Positions 41,042 through 49,744 of a stretch of DNA of 64,000 bases are shown here, one piece after another. The notes under the pieces were generated by a model, which did no database searches, was not told the origin of the DNA, and saw only the letters and a list, made by a program, of their open reading frames with translations. Positions within the stretch are counted from its first letter, which is position 1, and every line of letters begins with the position of its first letter. The stretch comes from JBFAPK01 sp040676675. Its GTDB lineage: Bacteria; Actinomycetota; Actinomycetes; Mycobacteriales; Micromonosporaceae. The translations under genes and the position numbers were made by a program. The stretch covers positions 620,001-684,000 of the forward strand of contig NZ_JBFAPK010000001.1 of NCBI RefSeq assembly GCF_040676675.1, in the 5' to 3' direction.

Positions 41042-42166
41042 CTAGATGTGGTTCACCCACTTCGGGTTCGCCCGTATCCAGTCGTCGACGGTCTGTTCGC
41101 GCATCGACCGGAACAGCCCGCTCGCCCCCTCGTCGAGCACCACGTACGAGACGTCGTCGATCATTTCCGGGTACGACGGCACCTGCACCCCCACCAGCGA
41201 GTCGGTATGGAGGCCGCGGAGCGCGAAGACCAGGTCTTCGAGGGCGAAACCGTTCGTGTCGGCGGTGACCGAGGAGCCGATGGCGCGGATCAGCTGGTCG
41301 AGCTTGACCGGCTTGGTCAGCAGCCCCTCTGTCGAGATCTTGTCCAGGATCGCCTTGAGTAGTTGCTGCTGGTGGCGTTGCCGGTCGTAGTCGCCGTTGG
41401 GCAGGTCGTACCGCTGCCGGGCGAAGTCGAGCGCCTGCGCGCCGCTCATCCGCTGGCAACCCGGCTGGAAGAGGGTCTGGGTGTGGATCGAGCGTACGGG
41501 CGCGTCGACGCACATCTGCACCCCGCCGAGCAGGTCGATCACCCGGCGGAATCCGGAGAAGTCGATCAAGGCGGCGCCGTCGAACCGGACTCCGGTGAGC
41601 CGGGTCAGGGCCGCCGAGAGCAGGCGCGTGCCGCCCCGGCCGCCCCCGCCGTGCTGGAACGCCGCGTTGATCTTGTCGGAGCCGCCGGGGTACCCGCCGT
41701 CCGCCGAGGCCGGTATGTCAACGAGCAGGTCGCGAGGTATCGAGATCAGCTGCGCCCGGCTCAGTCCGGCCGGGATGTGCATGATCATGATGGTGTCGGA
41801 GCGCTGCTCGTCCGGCGCCGCGCCGGGCCGCTGGTCGGAGCCGACCAGCAGGTAGTTCAGCGGCCCGCTGATCGAGGTCCGCTCGTGCCGGGCCGACGGG
41901 TCGAGGAGCAGGTCCCGGAAGACGCTCCGGTCGTACCGGTCGGCCAGGATCGGTATCCCGATCCCGGCGGCGCCGGCGACGAGGAGCAGTACCAGTCCGA
42001 GCCCGGTCAGTACCCGGGCCCAGACCGGCGAACGGGTACGTGCCGTTCCGGGGCCGGCCTCCCCTCCCGCTCGGGCGACGGCCGGCGGACCCTGCTGTTG
42101 GTCTGGTGGACTGTGCCGTTCGTTCCGTGGGTCCGACCGACGCGGACCTCGCCTGAATCTGGACGT
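41042..42166 (-). CDS. LytR-CpsA-Psr (LCP) family protein lacking a standard start codon
   Basis: Reading the minus-strand frame back from stop 41042 gives a complete LCP protein of about 374 residues, but no ATG, GTG or TTG occurs between the upstream stop (42200-42202) and ATG 41788. The best candidate is ACG 42166 (TSRFRRGPRRS), with GGAGG 4 nt upstream. From there: basic tail, transmembrane helix (49-75), LLVGSDQRPG (106-115), RSDTIMIMHIP and ISIPRDLLVDIP, then DFARQRYDLPNGDYDRQRHQ. LCP enzymes attach glycopolymers to peptidoglycan. Starting at ATG 41788 would delete the membrane anchor and the first active-site motif. A sequencing error or pseudogene is possible. Confidence 0.75.
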   Translation of the reverse strand, partial: TSRFRRGPRRSDPRNERHSPPDQQQGPPAVARAGGEAGPGTARTRSPVWARVLTGLGLVLLLVAGAAGIGIPILADRYDRSVFRDLLLDPSARHERTSISGPLNYLLVGSDQRPGAAPDEQRSDTIMIMHIPAGLSRAQLISIPRDLLVDIPASADGGYPGGSDKINAAFQHGGGGRGGTRLLSAALTRLTGVRFDGAALIDFSGFRRVIDLLGGVQMCVDAPVRSIHTQTLFQPGCQRMSGAQALDFARQRYDLPNGDYDRQRHQQQLLKAILDKISTEGLLTKPVKLDQLIRAIGSSVTADTNGFALEDLVFALRGLHTDSLVGVQVPSYPEMIDDVSYVVLDEGASGLFRSMREQTVDDWIRANPKWVNHI

Positions 42167-42283
42167 GACGCCTCCCGGACCCGACTGCGTGAGACTTCCT
42201 CACGTCAGGACGGGGCCGACTACCCGCTCTCCGGCGTTTCTAGCCTGCGGCGGGCGGCGTGGTCCGGTCCGACCCGTGGTTGC

Positions 42284-43525
42284 CTAGGCCGACGGCTTCT
42301 TCGAGAGCACGCTCGGGTTGGCGGCGACGAACTCGGCGAGCGTGTCCGCCTTGACCGCGGCGAACATCTGCTTGCTGATCGGCTTGAGCGCCTCGGCGCC
42401 CTCACCGTTGCCGGCGAACGTACCGTCGTTGGTGCGCAGCAGCACCAGCTCGTTGGCGGTCACGTTGCGCATGGTGAAGACGAAGTCGGCGATCGGCACG
42501 CCGCCGGTGTCGAGGGTGAACGCCTTGCCGGCCGCCTTCATCAGGGTGTTGAGCTTGAGCGGGTTGGTCATCACGCCGCCCTCCATGGCCTTCGCGGCCA
42601 TGGCCTTGATCAGCTGCTGCTGGTGCTGCTGGCGGTCGTAGTCGCCGTTCTTCAGGCCGTACCGCTGGCGCGAGTAGTCCAGCGCCTCCCAGCCCTCCAT
42701 CTCCTTGCAGCCCGGCTTGTGCACCACCGCCGGCCAGCGCCCGTTGCCGACCTTCTTGGCGTCCGCGTTCCACATCGGCTTGCCGTTGACCATCATCATG
42801 TGGTGCGACTCGACCTTCTGGTCGACGCAGATGCGCACGGTGCCGAGCGCGTCGATCACGCTCTTGAAGCCGTTGAAGTCGATGATCGCGGCGCCGTCGA
42901 AGCTGATGCCGGTCAGCTTCTTGATCGTCTGAGCCATCAGCTGTGCGCCGCCGGCCCAGCCGGCGCCGTTCTGCGCGCCCCAGTAGAAGGCGCTGTTGAT
43001 CTTCTCTCGACCGCCGCGGAACTTGCTCTTGGTGAAGGCGGGGATCGTCACCTCGGTGTCGCGGGGGATCGACACCAGGTACGCCTGGTCGTGCGTGGCC
43101 GGAATGTGCAGGATGATGATCGTGTCGGCCCGGGTGTCGTTGTGCTCCCAGGAGCCGCGCACGTCCACGCCGAGCAGCAGCAGGTCGATCGGGCCCTTGA
43201 GGTCCTTGCCGCCCTCGGCGTCGGTCTTGCCCGCGTCGCCAAGCAGGTTCTCCTGCTCGATGCTGCTGGTGGCCTGGCTGATCACCGCCTTGCTGCCGAC
43301 GATCGCGATGCCGCTGGTCATCATCAGCGCGGCGCCCCCGATGACGAGCAGGCGGGCCCAGAGCGGGTCCTTGCGACGACCCTTCTTGGTCGCCTTACCG
43401 CCCGTGCCGCCCTTGCCGCCTCTCCCACCGCCGCCCTTGCGCGGCGGCTGGTTGGCTGGCGTCACACGGACGGATGCGCTCGCGGGCTCCATCGATGGGG
43501 GACGTCGGCGGGTCTGAACCGGCAT
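42284..43525 (-). CDS. LCP family cell-wall glycopolymer ligase
   Basis: 413 residues from ATG 43525 (GGAG 5 nt upstream). A cytoplasmic Gly/Lys-rich tail precedes a transmembrane helix (RLLVIGGAALMMTSGIAIVG). The LCP domain has LLLLGVDVRGSWEHNDTRAD, DTIIILHIPATHD, YLVSIPRDTEVTIP, DALGTVRICVD and LDYSRQRYGLKNGDYDRQQH. The Asp/Arg set that binds the polyprenyl-pyrophosphate substrate is intact. It is 117 nt upstream of the ACG-start LCP gene in the same direction. A Gly/Lys-rich tail like this is common in actinobacterial Lcp proteins. Confidence 0.93.
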   Translation of the reverse strand: MPVQTRRRPPSMEPASASVRVTPANQPPRKGGGGRGGKGGTGGKATKKGRRKDPLWARLLVIGGAALMMTSGIAIVGSKAVISQATSSIEQENLLGDAGKTDAEGGKDLKGPIDLLLLGVDVRGSWEHNDTRADTIIILHIPATHDQAYLVSIPRDTEVTIPAFTKSKFRGGREKINSAFYWGAQNGAGWAGGAQLMAQTIKKLTGISFDGAAIIDFNGFKSVIDALGTVRICVDQKVESHHMMMVNGKPMWNADAKKVGNGRWPAVVHKPGCKEMEGWEALDYSRQRYGLKNGDYDRQQHQQQLIKAMAAKAMEGGVMTNPLKLNTLMKAAGKAFTLDTGGVPIADFVFTMRNVTANELVLLRTNDGTFAGNGEGAEALKPISKQMFAAVKADTLAEFVAANPSVLSKKPSA

Positions 43526-44887
43526 GCCTGCTCCAGATCGCAATTCAGGGGGCGAGCCTACTCTACGGAATCGTTTAGAAGATTGCGAGCCAATCCATGT
43601 TTCAGCCTCCGACATCTGTATCGGTTATGTCGCGGTGACGGTGTGGCATTTCCGGTAACCGGGCGGGGTGGGACGGCCGGACGATCGGTGCGATGCGTAC
43701 CTGTCGTGGCGCAAGGTGAAAACCGCTGCCGGTCGACGCCCGCGCTGACGTAGCAAGAGCGGCGGATGGTTGCAGCGGTGTCGCCGTATCGGCAGTGACA
43801 GTGGTCACTGCCGACCGATACCGGTCGGGACTATGGCGGACTATCCGATTACCCAATGTGACGATCTTTCTGGTCGGGTCCTCTCGTCCGTTCCTCCGAC
43901 GTCGCTGGTCCGTTCGGCCGGCCGCCCAAAGTGGATCAGCGAGCCGCCCGTCTCGGCGCCGGCCGTCCCGTCGCCGTCACCGGTATCCGGCACGGGTTTC
44001 CGGGGCGGGAGCGGGCGCCGCCGTACCGGTGCCGAGAGGTCCCGCGCCGGCCCTGGTCGCGGCGCCGGGTCGGCACGCGGCGCGCGCCTGGTCGCTCGGC
44101 CTCCGCCGGGGTACGTCGCCCCGTGCCACGCGACGGCGCGGGCCGGTACGCGTCCGTCCCGGTTCGGCCCGCCGCCGTAATTCCCGTGCGACAGGCGCGT
44201 CCGACGGCCGATCCGGCCGGGCGCACTATGCCGTCGCAATGGGCGCGAATTGCACCGGGAACGGTTATTGAAATGTCGGGACCATCGCGTCGAATGGGGC
44301 CTCGCCGATCGACCGGAAAAGCGGTGGTCGCGACCGTCGGGAGCCGCGGCCATTTCCCCGGACGCGGACGAGCGGCCGGTCGAACGGCTCGGTGACGGCG
44401 ACCGGATGCGGTAAGTCCGCCGGCCCCGCCGCCACGGCGCGGTGTCGGCCGCGTAATCGCGATCGTGTCACCGAATAGGAAACGATCGAGCAGTCTCCGG
44501 CGATGCGGTCCCGGCTCCGACCCTCGCCCGATCGAGGCAGGCGGGGCCTCGGCACCTCGCTCGACCAGCGCGTACGGGCGCCGCCCTGACGCCGGCGAGC
44601 CGGCGCGGCGAAGTGCCCGGGAGCCGCGGCCGGGGCGGCCCGGGTCGTACCCGGCGGTGCGGAGTCGCAATTCCGTCCGGCCCGCAATCGCCCGACGAGT
44701 GGGAGCGACGCCGGTAACGCCCGGTCCGACTTGGTCTCCCCGCTCGCCCGCGCCGGTACGGAAAACGGTTCACGTTCGCGCCGGAGGGCGGCGCCGAACT
44801 GGACAACCCGTTACGCCGGGTCGAATTACACCCGCCGGTAACCCGGGCGACCGCGGAAATTCTCGCGGCCGCCCGGAGCCCGGTGCG
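43526..44887. other. 1.36-kb gene-free region between LCP genes
   Basis: Frames here are short, arginine/proline-rich and overlap on both strands, so none is credible. It contains a cluster of dyads at 43785-43828 (GGCAGTGA at 43791-43798 pairs with 43805-43812; CCGACCG at 43811-43817 with 43822-43828) and patches that are clearly less GC-rich than the flanking genes (for example 44240-44290). It holds the upstream region of the 42284-43525 LCP gene and the terminator of the 44888-46162 gene. A small RNA or a decayed gene is possible but not shown. Confidence 0.5.
44843..44876 (-). terminator. Terminator of third LCP gene
   Basis: CCGGGCGACCGCG (44843-44855) pairs with CGCGGCCGCCCGG (44864-44876) with one mismatch, 12 nt after the stop codon. 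Confidence 0.75.
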
Positions 44888-46162
44888 TCACTTCGGCGCG
44901 GGTGAGGGGGCGATGTTCGCCTGGACCCAGTCGGCCATCTTGTCGCTGGAGATCGCCTGATACATCGCCAGCGCCTTCTCCCGATCGGAAACCACGACCG
45001 ACTCGCCGTCGATGGTGTCGCTGCCCTTGTTGGGGCTGGTGATGAACTGGAGGTTCTCGCCGCGCAGCTTGCGGAACTGGACGGCCATGCTGACCAGGGA
45101 GAAGCCCTCGTCGACGGTGACCGCGCCGGTCACGGACTTGAGGAAGGCGTTGAGCTTCGCCGGGTTGCTCAGGGTGCCGGAGCTGACCGCCTTGTCCATC
45201 AACGCGCGGAGGAACTCCTGCTGGTGCCGCATCCGGGCGAAGTCCCCGTCCGGGAACTGCTTGCGCTGCCGGATCCAGTCCAGCGCCTCCTCGCCGTTCA
45301 TGTGGTTGACGCCCTTGTTGAACTTCCGGAACGGCTTGTGGATCGAGGTGATGCTCCGCTCGACGTTCAGGTCGACGCCGCCGAGCGCGTCGGTGACCTC
45401 CTTGAAGCCGGCGAAGTCGATCGCCATCACGTGGTCGACCCGCACGTCGGTGAAGCACTCCACCGTCCGTACCGCCAACGGCAGACCGCCGAACGCGAAC
45501 GCCGCGTTGATCTTCGCCCGGTCCCCGGTGTCGCAGCCGGAGCTGGCCTTTTCGGGTATCCGCACGTAGAGGTCGCGCGGGATGGAGACGAGGTACGCCC
45601 GGTCGTGGCTCGCCGGGATGTGCATGAGGATGATCGTGTCGGCGCGCCACTTCCCGGCCTGGTCCACGGGGGCGTCCGGGTCCCGGGAGTCGCTCCCCAC
45701 CAGCAGGATGTTCAGCGCGCCGTCGACGGGCTTCGCGGGGCGCCCGCCGGTGATCGTCGAGAACGGGTCGGTCCGGGCGAGGTCGTTGTTGACCTTGTTG
45801 GCGTACAGCCACGCTCCCCCGGCCGCGATCAGTCCGAGGATCACCAGCGCCGCCACGACGACCAGGGCGATGCGTCCCCAGCGCGGGCGCGGGCCGCGGC
45901 GCGCCGGACCGCCGGGCAGCCCGGGGCCGCCGGGGCCACCCGGTCCGCCGGGCCCCGCCGGGCGGCCGTAGGTGCGTTCGGAGGCGCGAGCTGCTCGACC
46001 CGGCGTACCGGGATAGCTGTCGCCGGCCGACACGCGGGCGCGGCCGGCGCTGCGTGCCGTACCGGCGGAGGCCGCTCCCGAGACGGAGGCCCGGCCGGCG
46101 GAATCGCCGGGTGTCCTCCGGTACGGGTCGGTCGGGTAACCGGCAGGCGTGGTTGCAGACAT
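44888..46162 (-). CDS. LCP family cell-wall glycopolymer ligase
   Basis: 424 residues. A long cytoplasmic head rich in Ala, Arg, Gly and Pro (PAGPGGPGGPGGPG) precedes a transmembrane helix (IALVVVAALVILGLIAAGGA). The LCP domain has ALNILLVGSDSRDPDA, RADTIILMHIPASHDRAYLV, SIPRDLYVRIPEKASSG and LDWIRQRKQFPDGDFARMRH. It is the third LCP gene in 5 kb. ATG 46162 has TACCCT 6 nt upstream, so it has its own leaderless promoter. A UDP-sugar decarboxylase-like gene lies upstream. Confidence 0.93.
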   Translation of the reverse strand: MSATTPAGYPTDPYRRTPGDSAGRASVSGAASAGTARSAGRARVSAGDSYPGTPGRAARASERTYGRPAGPGGPGGPGGPGLPGGPARRGPRPRWGRIALVVVAALVILGLIAAGGAWLYANKVNNDLARTDPFSTITGGRPAKPVDGALNILLVGSDSRDPDAPVDQAGKWRADTIILMHIPASHDRAYLVSIPRDLYVRIPEKASSGCDTGDRAKINAAFAFGGLPLAVRTVECFTDVRVDHVMAIDFAGFKEVTDALGGVDLNVERSITSIHKPFRKFNKGVNHMNGEEALDWIRQRKQFPDGDFARMRHQQEFLRALMDKAVSSGTLSNPAKLNAFLKSVTGAVTVDEGFSLVSMAVQFRKLRGENLQFITSPNKGSDTIDGESVVVSDREKALAMYQAISSDKMADWVQANIAPSPAPK

Positions 46163-46168
46163 GCCCCC

Positions 46169-46174
46169 AGGGTA
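46169..46174 (-). promoter_or_regulatory. -10 box for third LCP gene
   Basis: TACCCT on the minus strand, 6 nt before ATG 46162. Confidence 0.5.
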
Positions 46175-46310
46175 CGAAGAAAGTCCAAAACCGGCCTTCT
46201 ACCACGGCCGGGGGAGCGCGATCCGTGGATCGCGACGCGATCACCCGTCGATGGCCGGGACCACCTGCCGCCGCTCGCCGCCGCCCCGCCGACACCGGAC
46301 GCCCCCGACG

Positions 46311-46344
46311 GGCGCCAGACTCCGAGGGGCGCCAGGCTCCGAGG
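46311..46344. repeat. 17-bp tandem repeat (x2)
   Basis: GGCGCCAGACTCCGAGG (46311-46327) is followed by a copy with one change (46328-46344). It lies between the epimerase stop and the LCP promoter. Confidence 0.85.
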
Positions 46345-46388
46345 GGCGGGAGGCCCAGACGGACAGCAACGGCCCGACGGGTGGGCGT

Positions 46389-47366
46389 TCAGCCCAGCCG
46401 CTGGGCGAAGTGCTCGATCGTGCGGCGCAGCCCGTCCTCCGGCCCGACCTCGGGCGCGTAACCCAGACGCTCCCGAGCCAGCGTCAGGTCCGGCCGGCGC
46501 ATCTCCGGGTCGTCGGCGGTACGGGTGATGTAGGTCACCTGAGACGTGCTGCCGGCCAGCGAAACGATCAGTTCGGCCAGCTCCCGCATCGACAGCTCGT
46601 GCTCGGTACCGCAGTTGATCGGGCCGGACTCGGTCGAGTCGAGCAGCAGCAGGATCCCCCGCACCAGGTCGTCGACGTAGCAGATCGAGCGGGTCTGCGC
46701 CCCCGTGCCGTGCACGGTGATCGGCTCGCCGCGCAGCGCCTGGCTGATGAAGGTCGGGATGGCCCGGCCGTCGTCCGGGCGCATCCGCGGCCCGTACGTG
46801 TTGAAGATCCGTACGATGCCGGCGTCGAGACCCCGGTAGCGCCGGTACGCCATCGTGGCGGCCTCGGCGAACCGCTTTGCCTCGTCGTACACGCTTCGGA
46901 TGCCGACCGGGTTGACGTTGCCCCAGTACGTCTCGACCTGGGGGTGCACCTTCGGGTCGCCGTACGCCTCGGAGGTGGAGGCCATGACGAACCGGGCACC
47001 GTCGGCCACGGCCCGGTCCAGCAGGTGCAGCGTGGCGATCGAGCCGACCCGCAGGATCTCGATCGGCAGCGTGGCGAAGTCGGTGGGGCTGGCCGGCGAG
47101 GCCAGGTGCAGGATCGCGTCGAACCGCTCCGCGGTGGCCGGGTGGTGGTTCGGCAGCCCGTCCGAGACGTCCGCCTCCACCAGCGTGAAGCGCGGGTGGT
47201 CGGCGAGGTGCGCGACGTTCTCCTTCGACCCGGTCACGAAGTTGTCCACCGCGACGACGGTGCAGCCCCGCGCGATCAGCGCATCGACCAGGTGCGACGG
47301 CACGAATCCGGCACCGCCGGTGACGAGGATCCGATGGCCTTGTCCGAAGCGCTGCGCTACCACCAT
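46389..47366 (-). CDS. NAD-dependent epimerase/dehydratase (UDP-glucuronate decarboxylase-like)
   Basis: 325-residue extended short-chain dehydrogenase. The catalytic YxxxK is YDEAKR, the Ser is in MASTSEAYGDP, and HLASPASPTDFA and RIFNTYGPRMRPDDGR are typical of UDP-xylose synthase-like enzymes. Its product would feed cell-wall or exopolysaccharide glycans, which suits the neighbouring LCP genes (inference). The nucleotide loop reads GGAGFVPSHL, so the usual third Gly of GxxGxxG is Pro. ATG 47366 has TAGGCT at 6 nt. Confidence 0.88.
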   Translation of the reverse strand: MVVAQRFGQGHRILVTGGAGFVPSHLVDALIARGCTVVAVDNFVTGSKENVAHLADHPRFTLVEADVSDGLPNHHPATAERFDAILHLASPASPTDFATLPIEILRVGSIATLHLLDRAVADGARFVMASTSEAYGDPKVHPQVETYWGNVNPVGIRSVYDEAKRFAEAATMAYRRYRGLDAGIVRIFNTYGPRMRPDDGRAIPTFISQALRGEPITVHGTGAQTRSICYVDDLVRGILLLLDSTESGPINCGTEHELSMRELAELIVSLAGSTSQVTYITRTADDPEMRRPDLTLARERLGYAPEVGPEDGLRRTIEHFAQRLG

Positions 47367-47372
47367 GTCGCC

Positions 47373-47378
47373 AGCCTA
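47373..47378 (-). promoter_or_regulatory. -10 box for epimerase gene
   Basis: TAGGCT on the minus strand, 6 nt before ATG 47366. Confidence 0.5.
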
Positions 47379-47453
47379 CCCAGCATCGGGATCTCCGCGT
47401 GCCGCTGGGCGTACCGGCCGGCCGGCCGACGCGGGTGGCGGTGGTACGACGAA

Positions 47454-47489
47454 CGGGTGGTACCGGGCCTCGTTGCCCGGTACCACCCG
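47454..47489 (-). terminator. Symporter-operon terminator
   Basis: CGGGTGGTACCGGGC (47454-47468) pairs perfectly with 47475-47489 across a 6-nt loop, 30 nt after the symporter stop. Confidence 0.88.
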
Positions 47490-47519
47490 CTCCGCATGCT
47501 CGCCGAGGCGCCTCGCGGG

Positions 47520-49202
47520 TCAGTGCGCCCCGGCCCCGGTGAGGGCGCGCACCTCCAGCTCGGCGTACTTCCGGTCGTCCGTCTCCTTGGAGACGAGCGT
47601 GCCGATCCAGCCGCAGAGGAAGCCGAACGGGATCGAGATGATGCCCGGGTTGGACAGCGGGAAGAAGTGCCAGTCCGAGTCCGGGAACATCGAGGTGGCG
47701 GCGCCGGAGACCACCGGCGAGAAGAACACCAGGAAGACCGCGGAGATCAGGCCGCCGTAGATGGCCCAGACCGCGCCCGAGGTGTTGAACCGCCGCCAGA
47801 AGAGGGTGTAGATGATCGCTGGCAGGTTGCCCGAGGCGGCGACCGCGAACGCCAGCGCCACCAGGAACGCCACGTTCAGGCTCTGCGCGAAGATCGACAG
47901 CACGATCGAGATCGCGCCGATCACCAGCGCGGCGATCCGGGCGACGTTGACCTCCTGCCGCTCCGAGGCCTGGCCGCCCTTGACCACGTTGGCGTAGAAG
48001 TCGTGCGCCAGGCTGGACGAGGAGGCCAGGGTGAGCCCGGCGACCACGGCCAGGATCGTGGCGAAGGCGACCGCCGCGATGATCGCCAGCAGGGTCGCGC
48101 CGCCGACGTCCCCGCCGAGGAAGTCGATGCCGAGAGCCTGCGCGAGCTGCGGCGCGGCGGTGTTGCCGGCCTTGTCCTGCGCGGTGATCGCCTCGCTGCC
48201 CACCAGGGCCGCCGCGCCGAAGCCCAGCGCCAGGGTGAAGAGGTAGAACGTGCCGATGATGCCGATCGCCCAGAGCACGCTCTTGCGGGCCGCCTTGGCG
48301 GTCGGCACCGTGTAGAAGCGGATCAGGATGTGCGGCAGGCCGGCCGTACCGAGCACCAGGGCGATGCCGAGCGAGAGCAGGTCCACCTTGTTGTAGAACG
48401 TCTGGGTGGAGTTGCCCGCCACCTCGACGCCGTAGCGCAGGCCGGGTTCCAGGAAGGCGCTCCCCTTGCCGGATCGCTCGGCGGCGTCGCCGAGCAGCCC
48501 GGACAGGTTGAACTTGTAGTGCGCCAGCACCAGCAGCGTCATCACGAGCGTGCCGCCCATCAGCAGCACGGCCTTGATGATCTGTACGTAGGTGGTGCCC
48601 TTCATGCCGCCGACCGTGACGTAAATGATCATCAGCGCGCCGACCAGGATGATCGTGGCGATCTTCGCCGCGTCCGCGTCCATGCCGAGGAACGTGGTCC
48701 CGGGCCGGATGCCCAGCAGGAGCGCCACGAGCGCGCCGGCGCCGACCATCTGGGCCAGCAGGTAGAAGATCGACACCGTGATCGTGGAGACCGCGGCGGC
48801 GGTGCGTACCGGCTTCTGCCGCATCCGGAACGCGAGCACGTCGGCCATCGTGTACCGGCCCGAGTTGCGCAGCAGCTCCGCCACCAGCAGCAGCGCGACC
48901 AGCCACGCCACCAGGAAGCCGATCGAGTAGAGGAAGCCGTCGTAGCCGTAGAGCGCGATCAGACCGGCGATGCCCAGGAACGAGGCCGCCGACATGTAGT
49001 CGCCGCCGATCGCCAGGCCGTTCTGGAAGCCGGAGAAGGAGCGACCGCCGGCGTAGAAGTCCGTGGCGGTCTTGGTCTGCCGGCTGGCCCAGATGGTGAT
49101 GGCCAGCGTCACCGCCACGAGGGTCAGGAAGAGCACGATCGTCAGGGTGCGCGCCGTGCCGTTGGTCGCGGCCGGCGCGGCCAGGAAGGAGTACGGGCTC
49201 AT
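47520..49202 (-). CDS. Cation/acetate-type sodium:solute symporter
   Basis: 560 residues with about 13 predicted helices, solute:sodium symporter family, closest in layout to ActP acetate permease. Typical blocks are DFYAGGRSFSGFQNGLAIGG, DYMSAASFLGIAGLIALYGY, GTAGLPHILIRFYTVPTAKA and LTLASSSSLAHDFYANVV. ATG 49202 overlaps the stop of the upstream DUF485 gene as ATGA, so the two are translationally coupled. The ligand is probably a short carboxylate, judged by family only. Confidence 0.92.
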   Translation of the reverse strand: MSPYSFLAAPAATNGTARTLTIVLFLTLVAVTLAITIWASRQTKTATDFYAGGRSFSGFQNGLAIGGDYMSAASFLGIAGLIALYGYDGFLYSIGFLVAWLVALLLVAELLRNSGRYTMADVLAFRMRQKPVRTAAAVSTITVSIFYLLAQMVGAGALVALLLGIRPGTTFLGMDADAAKIATIILVGALMIIYVTVGGMKGTTYVQIIKAVLLMGGTLVMTLLVLAHYKFNLSGLLGDAAERSGKGSAFLEPGLRYGVEVAGNSTQTFYNKVDLLSLGIALVLGTAGLPHILIRFYTVPTAKAARKSVLWAIGIIGTFYLFTLALGFGAAALVGSEAITAQDKAGNTAAPQLAQALGIDFLGGDVGGATLLAIIAAVAFATILAVVAGLTLASSSSLAHDFYANVVKGGQASERQEVNVARIAALVIGAISIVLSIFAQSLNVAFLVALAFAVAASGNLPAIIYTLFWRRFNTSGAVWAIYGGLISAVFLVFFSPVVSGAATSMFPDSDWHFFPLSNPGIISIPFGFLCGWIGTLVSKETDDRKYAELEVRALTGAGAH

Positions 49203-49546
49203 GCTCCCTCGCCTCCCTGCTCCAGCTCGGCCCGGATCCGGTCGGCCACCGGGTCGAGCTTGCGGTCCGCGTGGCGCGAGTAGAGCCAGGCGATCAGGAA
49301 CGTCGAGACGAACTGCAGCAGGCCGAAGACGAGCGCGACGTTGATGTTGCCGACGAGCTTCGTGCCCATGAAGTCCCGGGCGTACGCCGAGAGGATCACG
49401 TACAGGGCGTACCAGAGGAAGAATGCCACCGTCATCGGGAAGACGAAGTTGCGCAGGGCCTTGCGGAGCCCGGCGAACTCGTCCGACCGCTGCACGGCGA
49501 CGTACCGGTCCGGCGTGACTGCCGGAGCGGGCGTTTCCGTGGACAT
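49199..49546 (-). CDS. DUF485 small membrane protein
   Basis: 115 residues from ATG 49546. Two helices (FPMTVAFFLWYALYVILSAY and NINVALVFGLLQFVSTFLIA) separated by ARDFMGTKLVG are diagnostic of DUF485 (YjcH-like). It nearly always precedes an ActP-type symporter, as here with an ATGA overlap, and may be an accessory subunit. The longer frame from 49657 begins without a better ribosome site. Confidence 0.92.
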   Translation of the reverse strand: MSTETPAPAVTPDRYVAVQRSDEFAGLRKALRNFVFPMTVAFFLWYALYVILSAYARDFMGTKLVGNINVALVFGLLQFVSTFLIAWLYSRHADRKLDPVADRIRAELEQGGEGA

Positions 49547-49701
49547 GCGGATCACCACCTTCGCAGGTGTGGGGAGTTTCGCGCACGGTATGGAGCCCGC
49601 CGGCCGATCGACAGCGGTGATCCGATACCCGGTCACCGGCTGCGCCGAACGGGCCACTGCGTGCGCCGAGTGACCCCGGTCACGCCGTTCAGCGGCTCCC
49701 C

Positions 49702-49719
49702 GCCCCGGGTCGCCGGGGC
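49702..49719 (-). terminator. Short hairpin after flavin reductase gene
   Basis: GCCCCGG (49702-49708) pairs with CCGGGGC (49713-49719) across GTCG, 25 nt past the stop. Confidence 0.5.
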
Positions 49720-49744
49720 TCCCCGCCCCCGGTCGCCCAGACGG

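Noticed and set aside
41718..42203. Minus-strand frame with ATG 42203 that could supply the missing LCP start
   Set aside because: It is in a different frame, has no LCP motifs, and would need a frameshift. The true LCP frame is uninterrupted from 42166.
43936..44670. 244-codon frame in the large gap
   Set aside because: Arg/Pro-rich, overlaps several frames of similar length on both strands, has no ribosome site and no recognisable domain.
45841..48906. Open frame of 1021 codons on the minus strand over the epimerase and symporter
   Set aside because: It is a shifted frame of two clear genes and runs through their boundary. The translation is Arg-rich and featureless.
46149..49283. Open frame of 1044 codons on the plus strand
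   Set aside because: Antisense shadow of the epimerase, symporter and DUF485 genes.
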